Assembly: GCF_002803065.1 (NCBI RefSeq)
Contig: NZ_NNBL01000001.1
Span: 402,646 to 466,645 of the forward strand
From: Streptomyces sp. CB01635
Lineage (GTDB): Bacteria > Actinomycetota > Actinomycetes > Streptomycetales > Streptomycetaceae
Length of the DNA: 64,000 bases
Reading direction: 5' to 3'
The notes beneath the pieces were generated by a model. That model was not told the origin of the DNA and did not search any database. It saw only the letters and a list, made by a program, of their open reading frames with translations. Numbering within the stretch: the first letter of the stretch is position 1; each line of letters opens with the position of its first letter. The position numbers were made by a program, and so were the translations under genes. Shown here piece by piece: positions 1 to 7,745 of the stretch.

Positions 1-545
1 GGCGTCTGCACGCTGCCGAGCTTGAACGACTCGCCCGTGGTCCTGTCGTGGATGGTGGCGCCGAACCAGCCGTCGCCCTCGTAGGCGACCGTGGAGGTGT
101 AGGTGTGCCCCTCCTCCCAGTCGTGGTTCATGCGGCAGCTGGAGCCCTCGCCCTCGCCGCCGAACTGGAGGCAGTAGCTTCCCTCGGAGCCGGGCTTGCG
201 CTCGAAGCTGTCCCACACCGAGAACAGGAACGTGGGCTTGTCGCCGCCGTTGCGCTGCATCCCGATGTACGCCCCGTTGCCGACGTTGAAGCCGAACTGG
301 TGGCTCCAGAAGGTGTTCGCGTTGTAGCCGGGGTCCTTCTCGACCGTCGTGGACCAGGTGACCTCGCTGAGCCCGTCGGCCGCCGACGGGAACGAGTAGT
401 AGGTGTACGTCCCCGGGGTCGTGCCGATGGCGTCGTCCGCGTTCGCCGCGGGGGCGGAGGCCAGGCCGGCTCCGGCGGCGAGGCCGAGGGCCGCGAGGAG
501 CGGCACGGACCGCCGCTTGAGGGAACGGGTGAAGCGTCCAGTCAT
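1..545 (-). CDS. Secreted DUF3472-type protein (3' end cut by window)
   Basis: The reading frame starts at ATG 545 and runs off the left edge without a stop, so only the first 181 residues are seen. It opens with a Sec signal peptide: basic MTGRFTRSLKRR, a hydrophobic alanine/leucine core, and a likely cut near APAANA. The mature part (PGTYTYYSFPS..., then TFWSHQFGFNVGNGAYIGMQRNG) matches the N-terminal domain of the protein at 17934-19061 almost segment by segment, which I recognise as DUF3472. That paralogue carries a C-terminal ricin-type lectin; whether this one does lies outside the window. The role is unknown, probably extracellular carbohydrate binding or hydrolysis. The start is supported by a GCAGGG-like ribosome site. 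Confidence 0.85.
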   Translation of the reverse strand, partial: MTGRFTRSLKRRSVPLLAALGLAAGAGLASAPAANADDAIGTTPGTYTYYSFPSAADGLSEVTWSTTVEKDPGYNANTFWSHQFGFNVGNGAYIGMQRNGGDKPTFLFSVWDSFERKPGSEGSYCLQFGGEGEGSSCRMNHDWEEGHTYTSTVAYEGDGWFGATIHDRTTGESFKLGSVQT

Positions 546-602
546 CGAAAACCCTGCCTGTGATGGAGGTGGATGCGTGAAGGGAGTGCGTCGGGCTGCA
601 CT

Positions 603-618
603 GCGCACCATCGTGCGC
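603..618. promoter_or_regulatory. Inverted repeat upstream of the DUF3472 gene
   Basis: GCGCAC-N4-GTGCGC lies 58 bp before the ATG at 545, in the probable 5' leader or promoter of the secreted protein. It could be an operator or a small hairpin. No regulator is known. Confidence 0.35.
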
Positions 619-626
619 GAAGGTGA

Positions 627-637
627 TTGAAAGCGCG
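627..637. promoter_or_regulatory. TTGAAAGCGCG motif shared with the 19.2 kb promoter
   Basis: This 11-mer differs at one base from TTGAAAACGCG at 19223-19233. Each copy lies upstream of one of the two DUF3472 genes. The sequence resembles one half of a LacI-family operator. The match suggests shared control, but chance cannot be excluded. Confidence 0.3.
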
Positions 638-717
638 TGACTTAGAGCATGATCGCGCGTGCCGGGCACATCTTGCGCCATCGGACGGCGTGGGGCAAGA
701 GGGGGCGCGCAGGGCCG

Positions 718-2028
718 TCACAGCACCGCGAACGCCTCGTTCACGGCTTCGCAGGTGCGCCGGATGTCGTCCTCCTCGAGTGCGGCGGAGACGAACCAGC
801 AGGCGAGGCCGTACACGTTGACGTGGATACCGCGCACCAGCAGCTCGTGGCGGAAGCGCTCGTAGCGGTCCAGATCGGCGGCGAAGAGATCGCGGTAGTG
901 GCGGGTCGGGGCGCCGTCCGCCGAGAACACGATCTGGAACATCGCGCCGACCCCCTGGACCGCGCACGGCACGCCGTGGTCGCGGGACGCCCGGCGGACC
1001 GCCTCCATGACGCGCCGCCCCGCCTCGTCGATCCGGCCGGCGACCGCGGGATCGGCGAGCTGGGTGACGGTCACCAGGGCGGCCGTGGCGCACAGGGGTG
1101 AACCGTTGTACGTGCCGCCCTGCTTGATCCGGTTGTCGCCGACCTGCTCCATGATCTCCCGGCAGCCCACGAACGCCGAGATGGGCAGCCCGCCGCCGAG
1201 CGCCTTGGAGTAGACCGCGAGGTCGGGCACGACCCCGAAGAGGGCCTGCGCGCCGCCGGGTCCGGTGCGGAACCCCGTACAGACCTCGTCGAAGACGAGC
1301 ACGATGCCGCGGCGCGTGCACTCCGCGCGCAGGGTCTCCAGGTAGCCCGGGACCGGCATCGTGCAGGCGTTGTTGGCGACGATCGGCTCGCAGACGACCG
1401 CGGCGATCCGGCCGCGGTGCGCGTCGAGGACGTCACGCAGGACCTCGGCGTCGTTCCACGGGCAGATCACCACGTCATCCAGCACGCCCTGCGGGATCCC
1501 GCGCGAGTGCGGCTTCGCGAACGGCGCCTCGTACGGGCCGACTTCGTCCCGCGTCGACTTGCTGGACACCGCGAGCGTGTCGGTCCAGCCGTGGTAGTGG
1601 CCCTCGAACTTCACGACGAGGGAGCGGCCGGTGAAGCCGCGCGCGGCCCGTATCGCGCCCTGGACCGCCTCGGAGCCGGAGTTCGCGTAGCGCACGAGGT
1701 CGGCGCACGGCACCGACTCCCGGATCTTCTCGGCGAGTTCGACCTCCGGGACGTTGCACGTGCCGAACATGGTGCCGCTCGCCAGGACCGTCGAGAGGGC
1801 GTCGGTGAGCAGCGGGTTCGCGTGGCCGAGGACGGCGCTGCCGTAGGCGAGCAGATAGTCCACGTAGGTGTTGCCGTCCACGTCCCTGATGCGCGCACCG
1901 GAGCCGCTCTCCATGTACAGCGGATGGGGCTCCGACCCGGTGGTGGTGATGCGGGAGGAGGAGCTGGTGCCGCCCGCGAGCGACCCTCGTGCGCGCTCGA
2001 AGAGCTCGCGGCTCTTGTGATATGCCAT
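718..2028 (-). CDS. Class III PLP aminotransferase, glutamate-1-semialdehyde aminomutase-like
   Basis: A 436-residue fold-type I PLP enzyme. The Schiff-base lysine is K275 in YSKALGGGLP, preceded by the cofactor aspartate segment VFDEVCTGFR. The closest family flavour is glutamate-1-semialdehyde 2,1-aminomutase (HemL), but the N-terminus differs from housekeeping HemL and the neighbours are not haem genes, so a specialised aminotransferase is more likely. ATG 2028 is preferred over TTG 2031 because an AGGAGG sits five bases before it. It is divergent from an SDR gene (93-bp gap) and close to a 2-oxoglutarate dioxygenase, suggesting an amine-bearing specialised metabolite. The substrate is unknown. 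Confidence 0.88.
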   Translation of the reverse strand: MAYHKSRELFERARGSLAGGTSSSSRITTTGSEPHPLYMESGSGARIRDVDGNTYVDYLLAYGSAVLGHANPLLTDALSTVLASGTMFGTCNVPEVELAEKIRESVPCADLVRYANSGSEAVQGAIRAARGFTGRSLVVKFEGHYHGWTDTLAVSSKSTRDEVGPYEAPFAKPHSRGIPQGVLDDVVICPWNDAEVLRDVLDAHRGRIAAVVCEPIVANNACTMPVPGYLETLRAECTRRGIVLVFDEVCTGFRTGPGGAQALFGVVPDLAVYSKALGGGLPISAFVGCREIMEQVGDNRIKQGGTYNGSPLCATAALVTVTQLADPAVAGRIDEAGRRVMEAVRRASRDHGVPCAVQGVGAMFQIVFSADGAPTRHYRDLFAADLDRYERFRHELLVRGIHVNVYGLACWFVSAALEEDDIRRTCEAVNEAFAVL

Positions 2029-2051
2029 CAATTCCTCCTGTTTTCAAGGCG

Positions 2052-2080
2052 TTGACACGGATTCCGGTGGGAGTGAGACT
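2052..2080 (+). promoter_or_regulatory. Possible promoter for the SDR gene
   Basis: TTGACA at 2052-2057 is a perfect -35 hexamer, and GAGACT at 2075-2080 is an acceptable -10 at 17-bp spacing. It lies in the divergent gap between the aminotransferase and the SDR and points toward the SDR. Confidence 0.35.
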
Positions 2081-2124
2081 CCATGCCCGAGAGATCCTGA
2101 AATGATGCAGAGGGGAAAACGGAC

Positions 2125-2871
2125 ATGGTCGAGAAGGTGGCCGTCATCACCGGCGCCGGCGTCGGAATCGGTCGGGCCTGCGCCCTCGGACTCCTGGCGC
2201 GGGGCTGGTCGGTCGTCCTCGTGGGCCGCCGCGAGGCGCTCCTCGAAGAGACGGCCGCGGATGCGGGCGAGCACGCGGACCGCGCCGTCCCGTTCGTCGC
2301 GGACATCACCGACCCGGAGGCGGTGACACGCCTGTTCGCCGCCGTGGGTGAGCGGTTCGGTCGCGTCGACCTGCTGTTCAACAATGCCGCCGAGACCATG
2401 CCGTACATCCCCACGGAGGATGTCGGGGCCGACGACTGGCATCGCGTCATGGGCTCGATCGCGACCGGTACCTTCCTGTGCTCGCAGGCGGCGTTCCGGA
2501 TGATGAAGGAGCAGAGCCCGCGCGGCGGCCGGATCATCAACAACGGCGCTCCGTCGGCGCATGTGCCCCGCCCGGACTCGATCGCGTTCACCGCGGCCAA
2601 GCACGCCGTCGCCGGGATGACCCGCTCGCTGTCCCTCGACGGGCGTGAGCACGGCATCGCCTGCGGGCAGATCGACATAGGCAACGTGACCCCCGCCGAC
2701 CGCCCCCAGCCCGCCGTCCTCCAGGCGGACGGCAGCCGGCGTGTGGAGCCGACCATGGACATCCGCCATGTCGTCGACATGGTCGCCGCCATGGCCGAGC
2801 TCCCCGTGGACGTGAACATCCAGTCCGTCACGGTGATGCCGAGCGCGATGCCCTACGTGGGCCGCGGTTAG
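2125..2871 (+). CDS. SDR-fold protein with a degenerate catalytic tetrad
   Basis: A 248-residue classical short-chain dehydrogenase fold. The dinucleotide motif TGAGVGIG is intact near the N-terminus, followed by DI at about residue 64 and NNAA at about residue 91. Of the Asn-Ser-Tyr-Lys tetrad only Lys159 remains: the Asn position reads Ile112 (GSIATGTF), the Ser position Ala142 (INNGAPSAH) and the Tyr position Phe155 (IAFTAAK). Relatives I recall read NNGSIS and YTATK here. It may bind NAD(P) without normal oxidoreductase chemistry. It is divergent from the aminotransferase and convergent with the dioxygenase (27-bp gap), so it probably belongs to that locus. Confidence 0.88.
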   Translation: MVEKVAVITGAGVGIGRACALGLLARGWSVVLVGRREALLEETAADAGEHADRAVPFVADITDPEAVTRLFAAVGERFGRVDLLFNNAAETMPYIPTEDVGADDWHRVMGSIATGTFLCSQAAFRMMKEQSPRGGRIINNGAPSAHVPRPDSIAFTAAKHAVAGMTRSLSLDGREHGIACGQIDIGNVTPADRPQPAVLQADGSRRVEPTMDIRHVVDMVAAMAELPVDVNIQSVTVMPSAMPYVGRG

Positions 2872-2898
2872 GGCCTCTCGTCCGCCCCGTCCCGTCCG

Positions 2899-3717
2899 TC
2901 ATCCCCGACGCCCGGCCTGCTCGGCCTCGTACTCCGTGAAGTGGTGCTCGGAGAAGAGCTCCGGCCACCCGTCGCCCGCGAGCCGGAGCTCCCTGGCGCG
3001 GGCGAGCATGTGCCGCCAGTACGGCTTCACGGGCCGCCAGCGGACGCCCGTCTGCGCGTAGGAGCTGTCCACCATGTACCGCTCACGGCTCTCCCCGTGG
3101 GGAGCCGTGCGGCGGGTGTGGAACAGGGCCGAATGGATCAACACCGTGGAGCCGGGCGGCAGTTCACCGATGAAGACCTCGCCCGGCAGCTCGGACGTGC
3201 CCAGGTGGGCGCGGGCCGTCTTGGCGGCGGTCTCGCGGTGCGAGCCGGGCAGTACGGCGAGCCCGCCGACGGAGGCGTCGAGCCCGCCGAGGTAGTGCAG
3301 CGCGTGGACCATCGTGTGGGTGCGCTCCGCCCGCGGGCCGAGCTCGTAGTCGTGGTGCCAGTCCTTGCCGGGCGCGTTCGGCGGGCGACGGTCACTGTGC
3401 AGGTGGTGGAAGACGAAGGACTCGCCGAGCAGCCCGGCGAGCAGTTCGAGCAGCGGCGGATGGGCCAGGATCCGGCCGTGCGCCTCCATCTCCAGCTCCA
3501 TCAGGGGCGGCAGCCCGTACGCGTCGGGGGAGACGGCCGAGGCTATGGACCGCTGACGCGCACCCGAGTCCACCCAGTGGTCGACCTCGGGCTTTGCGCG
3601 CTCCGCGAGTGCGGCGGGCAGGAAGCCCGGGAGGACCAGATAGCCCTCCTCCTCGAACTGTCTGCGGTCCTGTCCGGTCGGAGCGGCGTCGGTCCCCATG
3701 ATTCCCGTGATCCCCAT
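2899..3717 (-). CDS. Phytanoyl-CoA dioxygenase (PhyH) family Fe(II)/2-oxoglutarate oxygenase
   Basis: A 272-residue PhyH-type oxygenase. The metal motif HxD is H121-x-D123 in DWHHDYELG, the distal histidine is probably H200 in ALFHTRR, and the 2-oxoglutarate-binding arginine probably lies in the following SRERY. This family hydroxylates or halogenates small molecules in natural-product pathways. ATG 3717 is chosen because GGAAGG sits three bases upstream. The frame stays open for another 61 codons, but that stretch has no ribosome site and is not PhyH-like. The enzyme would act with the neighbouring aminotransferase. The substrate is unknown. Confidence 0.88.
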   Translation of the reverse strand: MGITGIMGTDAAPTGQDRRQFEEEGYLVLPGFLPAALAERAKPEVDHWVDSGARQRSIASAVSPDAYGLPPLMELEMEAHGRILAHPPLLELLAGLLGESFVFHHLHSDRRPPNAPGKDWHHDYELGPRAERTHTMVHALHYLGGLDASVGGLAVLPGSHRETAAKTARAHLGTSELPGEVFIGELPPGSTVLIHSALFHTRRTAPHGESRERYMVDSSYAQTGVRWRPVKPYWRHMLARARELRLAGDGWPELFSEHHFTEYEAEQAGRRG

Positions 3718-3888
3718 TGGCCTTCCTTCAACTTGGTGCTTTTTGTGCCCTGTTGTGGGAGGTGGTCGCGCGGCGAACAGAAAGGAACCGTAGCGATAGT
3801 TGCTTGATTGTGCACGTAGAGGCTCCCAATCGAGCAGCTTCGTGCATACTGCTTGCGTTCCTGCAACATCCCGGGTCAGGAAGGCCAG

Positions 3889-4749
3889 ATGCAGCAGCAC
3901 TCAACCCGCACCCCACTCGTCTCCGTGGTCGTCACATGCTTCAACTACGACCGGATGCTGCTGCGCGCGCTCGAGAGCGTCCGAGCCCAGACGACGGCCG
4001 ACTGGGAGCTCGTGATCGTCGACGACGGCAGCACGGACACCTCGCGCGACGTCGCCCAGACCTTCGCCGCGGCCCACCCCGAGCTGGCCGTGACCCTCGT
4101 TCTCACCCGCAACGGCGGCCTCGGGCGCGCCCGCAACCTCGGCATATCCGTGGCCCGCGGCCGCTACGTCGCCTGCCTCGACGCGGACGACCACTACGAG
4201 CCGCACGCCCTGGAGAAGCTCTCCGCCGCCCTGGACCGCGACCCGACCGCCGAGGTCGCCCGGCCCTATCTGCTCTCCTTCGGTGTGGAGGAGCGGATCT
4301 GGGAGTACCCGGACTACGACTTCGACGCGTCGACATCGGTGAACCAGGCGCCGTACTGCGCCATGTTCCGCCGCTCCGCGTGGCAGCGGGCGGGCGGCTA
4401 CCACGAGGGCCTGCCCGCGTACGAGGACTGGAACTTCTGGATCGCCGTCGGCAAGCACGGCGGCCATATGACGACCGTCCCCGAGCCGCTGCTCCACTAC
4501 CGCACCAGCGTCGACGGAATGTTCGCCCGCCACCGCGTCCACGACCTCGCGCTGCGCGCCGCGATCGTGACCAACCACCCTGACGTGTACGACAGTTCGT
4601 GCCAGCGCCTGGCCCGCCGGATCCTCGCCGGGGAGAACGTCGACGACGACCTCAAGGCGGGACCGCCGCACGCGATCTTCGCCCTCTCCTACCCGGCGAG
4701 GACCCTGCGCGGCGAGGACATCAGCGCGGACTTCGGCGCCGTGAGCTAG
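3889..4749 (+). CDS. Family 2 glycosyltransferase
   Basis: A 286-residue GT-A glycosyltransferase. The nucleotide-binding segment VIVDDGSTD lies at about residues 40-48, the metal-binding DxD variant is CLDADDHY, and the acceptor-side acidic motif is YEDWNFW. No transmembrane segment is apparent, so it should be cytosolic or peripheral. ATG 3889 has GGAAGG four bases upstream; an in-frame TTG at 3853 is less likely. It is divergent from the dioxygenase (171-bp gap). An ABC exporter follows, so it may build a surface glycan or glycosylate the product of the locus. Confidence 0.87.
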   Translation: MQQHSTRTPLVSVVVTCFNYDRMLLRALESVRAQTTADWELVIVDDGSTDTSRDVAQTFAAAHPELAVTLVLTRNGGLGRARNLGISVARGRYVACLDADDHYEPHALEKLSAALDRDPTAEVARPYLLSFGVEERIWEYPDYDFDASTSVNQAPYCAMFRRSAWQRAGGYHEGLPAYEDWNFWIAVGKHGGHMTTVPEPLLHYRTSVDGMFARHRVHDLALRAAIVTNHPDVYDSSCQRLARRILAGENVDDDLKAGPPHAIFALSYPARTLRGEDISADFGAVS

Positions 4750-4756
4750 GGCATTG

Positions 4757-4937
4757 CGTTTGGATCACGCTGGGCTCGCGGGGTCTGGCACGCACATCTG
4801 CCGCGTTGTCGTCAATCACCGACTCCCCCGAGCTCTCGGCTCCGCTCGAGCAGGGGACCCCCATCGCGTCGCCTCGATCCTCCGTCTTGCAGCTGCACGC
4901 ACCAGACCCCGCTCCGTGATCCAGCCCGATCCAAACG
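4757..4937. mobile_element. MITE-like or REP-like non-coding element with long imperfect terminal inverted repeats
   Basis: The 201-bp gap between glycosyltransferase and ABC transporter is almost filled by a structured element. The left end CGTTTGGATC-nn-GCTGG (4757-4773) is mirrored by CCAGC-nn-GATCCAAACG (4921-4937). Further in, CGGGGTCTGG (4779-4788) is mirrored by CCAGACCCCG (4902-4911), the two blocks being offset by 4 bp. The interior carries small palindromes such as CCGAG-CT-CTCGG and a GGGG/CCCC-rich hairpin. It has no coding capacity. It resembles a miniature transposable element, and I have the impression that similar repeats are scattered in Streptomyces genomes. It ends 14 bp before the ATPase gene, so it may also act as a transcript element. 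Confidence 0.6.
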
Positions 4938-4950
4938 AAAGGCCCTGGCC

Positions 4951-5964
4951 ATGGGCGAGCACATCATCGAGGCGCGGGCCCTCACCAAGCGGTTCCGCGT
5001 CGCGAGGAAACGGCCCGGGATGCGCGGGGCGCTGCGCCACCTGGTCCGCGGCGAGTGGGAGGACAGGACCGCCGTCGACGCCGTCGACCTGCGCGTGGCG
5101 CCCGGCGAGAGCGTCGCCTACGTCGGCCCGAACGGCGCCGGCAAGTCGACCACCGTCAAGATGCTCACCGGCGTCCTCACCCCGACCTCGGGCGACCTGC
5201 GCGTCGCGGGCGTCGTCCCGTACGAGGACCGGGTCGCCAACGCGCGGAACATCGGCGTCGTCTTCGGGCAGCGCACCCAGCTGTGGTGGGACCTGCCCGT
5301 GCGCGAGTCGTTCCGCCTGCTCGGCGACATCTACCTCGTCCCGAAGCGGGAGTTCGACCCCCGCCTGGACGAACTGATCGCACTCCTCGGCATCGAGGAC
5401 CTCCTGGAGCGGCCCGTCCGGCAGCTCTCGCTCGGCCAGCGCGTGCGGTGCGACGTGGCGGCCTCGCTGCTGCACGCGCCGCCCGTCCTCTTCCTCGACG
5501 AACCCACGATCGGCCTCGACGTCTCGGTGAAGGCCCGGCTCCGCGAGTTCCTCGCCACCCTGCACCGCGAGCGCGGCGTCACCGTCGTGCTCACCTCGCA
5601 CGACCTCGGCGACGTCGAGTCCCTGTGTACCCGCATCGTCCTGATCGACCGCGCACGGATCCTCCTCGACATGCCGGTCAGCGACATGCTCGCCCGTTAC
5701 GGCACGCGCCGCACCGTCACCGTGAGCGGCGCCGATCGGCTCACCGCCGTGCCGCTCGAAGGGTGCTTCGGCGATGGCGTGACGGTCCGTCAAAAAGACG
5801 CCAACACCCTTGAGATCGGCTACGACTGCAACGCCCTCGCCACTCGTGACGTCATCGCCCAGGCCCTCGCCACCCTCCCCGTGGACGACATCCAGGTCGG
5901 CGCGCCCAGCATCGAGGAGATCATCCGGAACCTGTACGAGGGCGGAGTGGATGCCGCTCTCTAG
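4951..5964 (+). CDS. ABC-2 exporter ATP-binding protein (COG4586-like)
   Basis: A 337-residue ATPase with all nucleotide-binding motifs: Walker A GPNGAGKST near residue 60, Q-loop FGQRTQLWWD, signature LSLGQR, Walker B LFLDEPTIGLD and H-loop TSHD. The LWWDLP segment after the Q-loop and the roughly 100-residue C-terminal extension match the uncharacterised COG4586 exporters, which pair with COG4587 and COG3694 permeases, the arrangement found here. The stop overlaps the start of the first permease gene by 14 bp, indicating translational coupling. The substrate is unknown; neighbours suggest a metabolite or glycan. Confidence 0.9.
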   Translation: MGEHIIEARALTKRFRVARKRPGMRGALRHLVRGEWEDRTAVDAVDLRVAPGESVAYVGPNGAGKSTTVKMLTGVLTPTSGDLRVAGVVPYEDRVANARNIGVVFGQRTQLWWDLPVRESFRLLGDIYLVPKREFDPRLDELIALLGIEDLLERPVRQLSLGQRVRCDVAASLLHAPPVLFLDEPTIGLDVSVKARLREFLATLHRERGVTVVLTSHDLGDVESLCTRIVLIDRARILLDMPVSDMLARYGTRRTVTVSGADRLTAVPLEGCFGDGVTVRQKDANTLEIGYDCNALATRDVIAQALATLPVDDIQVGAPSIEEIIRNLYEGGVDAAL

Positions 5965-6850
5965 GGCACCCGAGCCCGCGCGCCCCGTACACCCCGGCCC
6001 TGCGCACCCCGTACACCCCGCCCCCGGGCACCCCGTACACCCGGTGCGCCCCACCGTTCGCGCCCCCTACCGCTCCCTCTACCTCGCCTCGCTCCAGCAG
6101 GCTCTCGCCCACCGCCGCGCCGTCCTCGTCGACCTCGCGGGCAACGCCGTCTGGGCGGCCGTTCTCTACTACCTCTGGCGCTCGATCTTCGCCGGCGCCA
6201 CCAGCGTCGGCGGGTACTCCTGGGACCAGATGCGCACCTACGTCCTGCTCTCCTTCGCGCTCGGCCAACTCCTCGCGTTCCAGGCCGAGATGCAGATGCA
6301 CAGGGACATCCGCAGCGGCCAGGTCGCCCTCGACCTCGTACGCCCCGTGAACTATCCGGCGATGCAGCTCGTCAGGGCACTCGGCGCCGGTACCCCGCAC
6401 ATGGCCGGCGCACTCGCAGGAACCGCCGTCATCGGCGGAGTGCTGCTGCACGCGCTGCCCCCGCACTCGCCGGCCGCCGCGCTGCTGTTCCTGCTCACCC
6501 TGGCCGTCGGGGTCACCGTCAACGCGATGCTCTGCTTCCTCGCCAGCCTGCTCTGCTTCTGGACGGAGAGCGCGTACGGCCTGATCCTGGCGCGGCAGGC
6601 CGTGACCACCTTCATGGCGGGCGGCATGGTTCCCCTCGCCCTCTTCCCGGCGCCGCTGCGCGTCGTCGCCGAGTGGCTGCCGTTCAGCGCCATCGTGTCC
6701 ACGCCCGTGCAGATGTACCTGGGCCGGCTCACCGGTGACGACGCCTTGCTCGCCCTAGGACGCCAACTCGCCTGGACCGTGGTCATGTCGGCCCTCACGG
6801 TCCGGCTGTGGCGGGCGGCGCGCCACCACCTGACCGTCAACGGAGGATGA
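5951..6850 (+). CDS. ABC-2 type permease with His/Pro octapeptide repeats
   Basis: A 299-residue permease of the COG4587 type, about six membrane segments, partner of the ATPase whose 3' end it overlaps (ATG 5951, upstream stop at 5962-5964). Residues about 9-35, before the conserved APYRSLYLASLQQALAHR segment, hold three copies of an eight-residue unit of the form HPVHP-x-x-x, encoded by 24-bp tandem repeats. I do not associate this extension with the family; it could be a disordered or metal-binding cytoplasmic tail. A later start would remove it, but no good ribosome site is seen further downstream, whereas ATG 5951 fits operon coupling. Confidence 0.85.
   Translation: MPLSRAPEPARPVHPGPAHPVHPAPGHPVHPVRPTVRAPYRSLYLASLQQALAHRRAVLVDLAGNAVWAAVLYYLWRSIFAGATSVGGYSWDQMRTYVLLSFALGQLLAFQAEMQMHRDIRSGQVALDLVRPVNYPAMQLVRALGAGTPHMAGALAGTAVIGGVLLHALPPHSPAAALLFLLTLAVGVTVNAMLCFLASLLCFWTESAYGLILARQAVTTFMAGGMVPLALFPAPLRVVAEWLPFSAIVSTPVQMYLGRLTGDDALLALGRQLAWTVVMSALTVRLWRAARHHLTVNGG
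5983..6044 (+). repeat. Three 24-bp tandem repeats (His/Pro octapeptides)
   Basis: CCCCGTACACCCCG occurs at 5983, 6007 and (one mismatch) 6031, exactly 24 bp apart. In frame, the repeat encodes an eight-residue Pro/His unit in the N-terminus of the permease. Exact spacing and near identity point to recent slippage. Confidence 0.85.
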
Positions 6851-6853
6851 CCC

Positions 6854-7672
6854 GTGCCGAGCCCCAGCCCGGGACACCCCAGCCTCAGATACCTGTCGAG
6901 CGCGGCCAAGCTGTACCGGATCAGGCTCCAGTCGCAGCTGGAGTACAAGGCGGACTTCGTGATCGGCGTGCTCGGCGCGTTCTGTCTGCACGCCGCCGGG
7001 TTCGGAACGGTGTGGATCATCCTGCGGCAGGTCCCGGACATCGCCGGGTGGACGATCTGGCAGCTGTCGGTGACCTACGCGCTCGCGATCGTCCCGCGCG
7101 GCCTGTGCGTGATGCTCTTCGACGGGGTGTGGGAGCTGCGACACCTGGTCGTGAAGGGGGAGTTCGACCAGTTCCTGACCCGGCCGCTCTCGCCGCTCCT
7201 CCAGCTGTGCACCCTGCGGGCGAACCCGGCCGGCGCGGGCGACGTCGTCCTCGGCCTGACGCTCCTCGTCCTCGCGGCACGCCACGGAGCCTTCGCCGTG
7301 AGCGCCGCGTCCCTCACCGTGCTCGTCGCTGCGGTCGCCAACGGCGTGGTCGTCGTCGGCTCGCTCAACCTGGCCACGAACAGCCTCGTGTTCTGGGACG
7401 GCGCCGAGCAGAACAGCGTCTCGATCCTGGTGGGCAACACCGCCGACCTCGCCAAGTTCCCCCTCACGCTCTACGACTCCGCCGTCGCGTTCGTCTTCAC
7501 GTTCGTGCTGCCCTTCGGCCTCCTGAGTTACTACCCGACGCTGGCGCTGGCCTCCGGCGGCCTCGAAATCCTCGGCCGTATCGCCCTGTTGCTCCTCGGC
7601 GGCGCCGCGACGCTGACGGTGGCCGGGCTGATCTGGCGGGCCGGTCTGCGGCGGTACCAGGGCGCGGGCTGA
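6854..7672 (+). CDS. ABC-2 type permease, second subunit (COG3694-like)
   Basis: A 272-residue hydrophobic protein with about six membrane spans, starting at GTG 6854, seven bases after GGAGG and three bases after the stop of the first permease. The segment LVVKGEFDQFLTRPLSPLLQL matches COG3694 permeases, which act as the second half of the exporter channel. It is the last gene of the operon, followed within about 25 bp by a strong intrinsic terminator. Confidence 0.88.
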   Translation: MPSPSPGHPSLRYLSSAAKLYRIRLQSQLEYKADFVIGVLGAFCLHAAGFGTVWIILRQVPDIAGWTIWQLSVTYALAIVPRGLCVMLFDGVWELRHLVVKGEFDQFLTRPLSPLLQLCTLRANPAGAGDVVLGLTLLVLAARHGAFAVSAASLTVLVAAVANGVVVVGSLNLATNSLVFWDGAEQNSVSILVGNTADLAKFPLTLYDSAVAFVFTFVLPFGLLSYYPTLALASGGLEILGRIALLLLGGAATLTVAGLIWRAGLRRYQGAG

Positions 7673-7695
7673 GCGGCCCGTACGGACACGGCGAA

Positions 7696-7726
7696 GGGCC
7701 CCGCACGCCGAAAGCGTGCGGGGCCC
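7696..7726. terminator. Strong bidirectional terminator hairpin
   Basis: A perfect 13-bp stem (GGGCCCCGCACGC pairing with its complement) closes a CGAAA loop. It lies between the convergent ABC operon and the GH101 gene, so it can serve both. No U-tract, as is usual in Streptomyces. Confidence 0.9.
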
Positions 7727-7745
7727 CGTTCTTCACGGCCTCATG

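Noticed and set aside
718..2028. Housekeeping HemL (glutamate-1-semialdehyde aminomutase)
   Set aside because: The fold matches, but the N-terminus and neighbours differ from the haem-biosynthesis gene, so only a class III aminotransferase is called.
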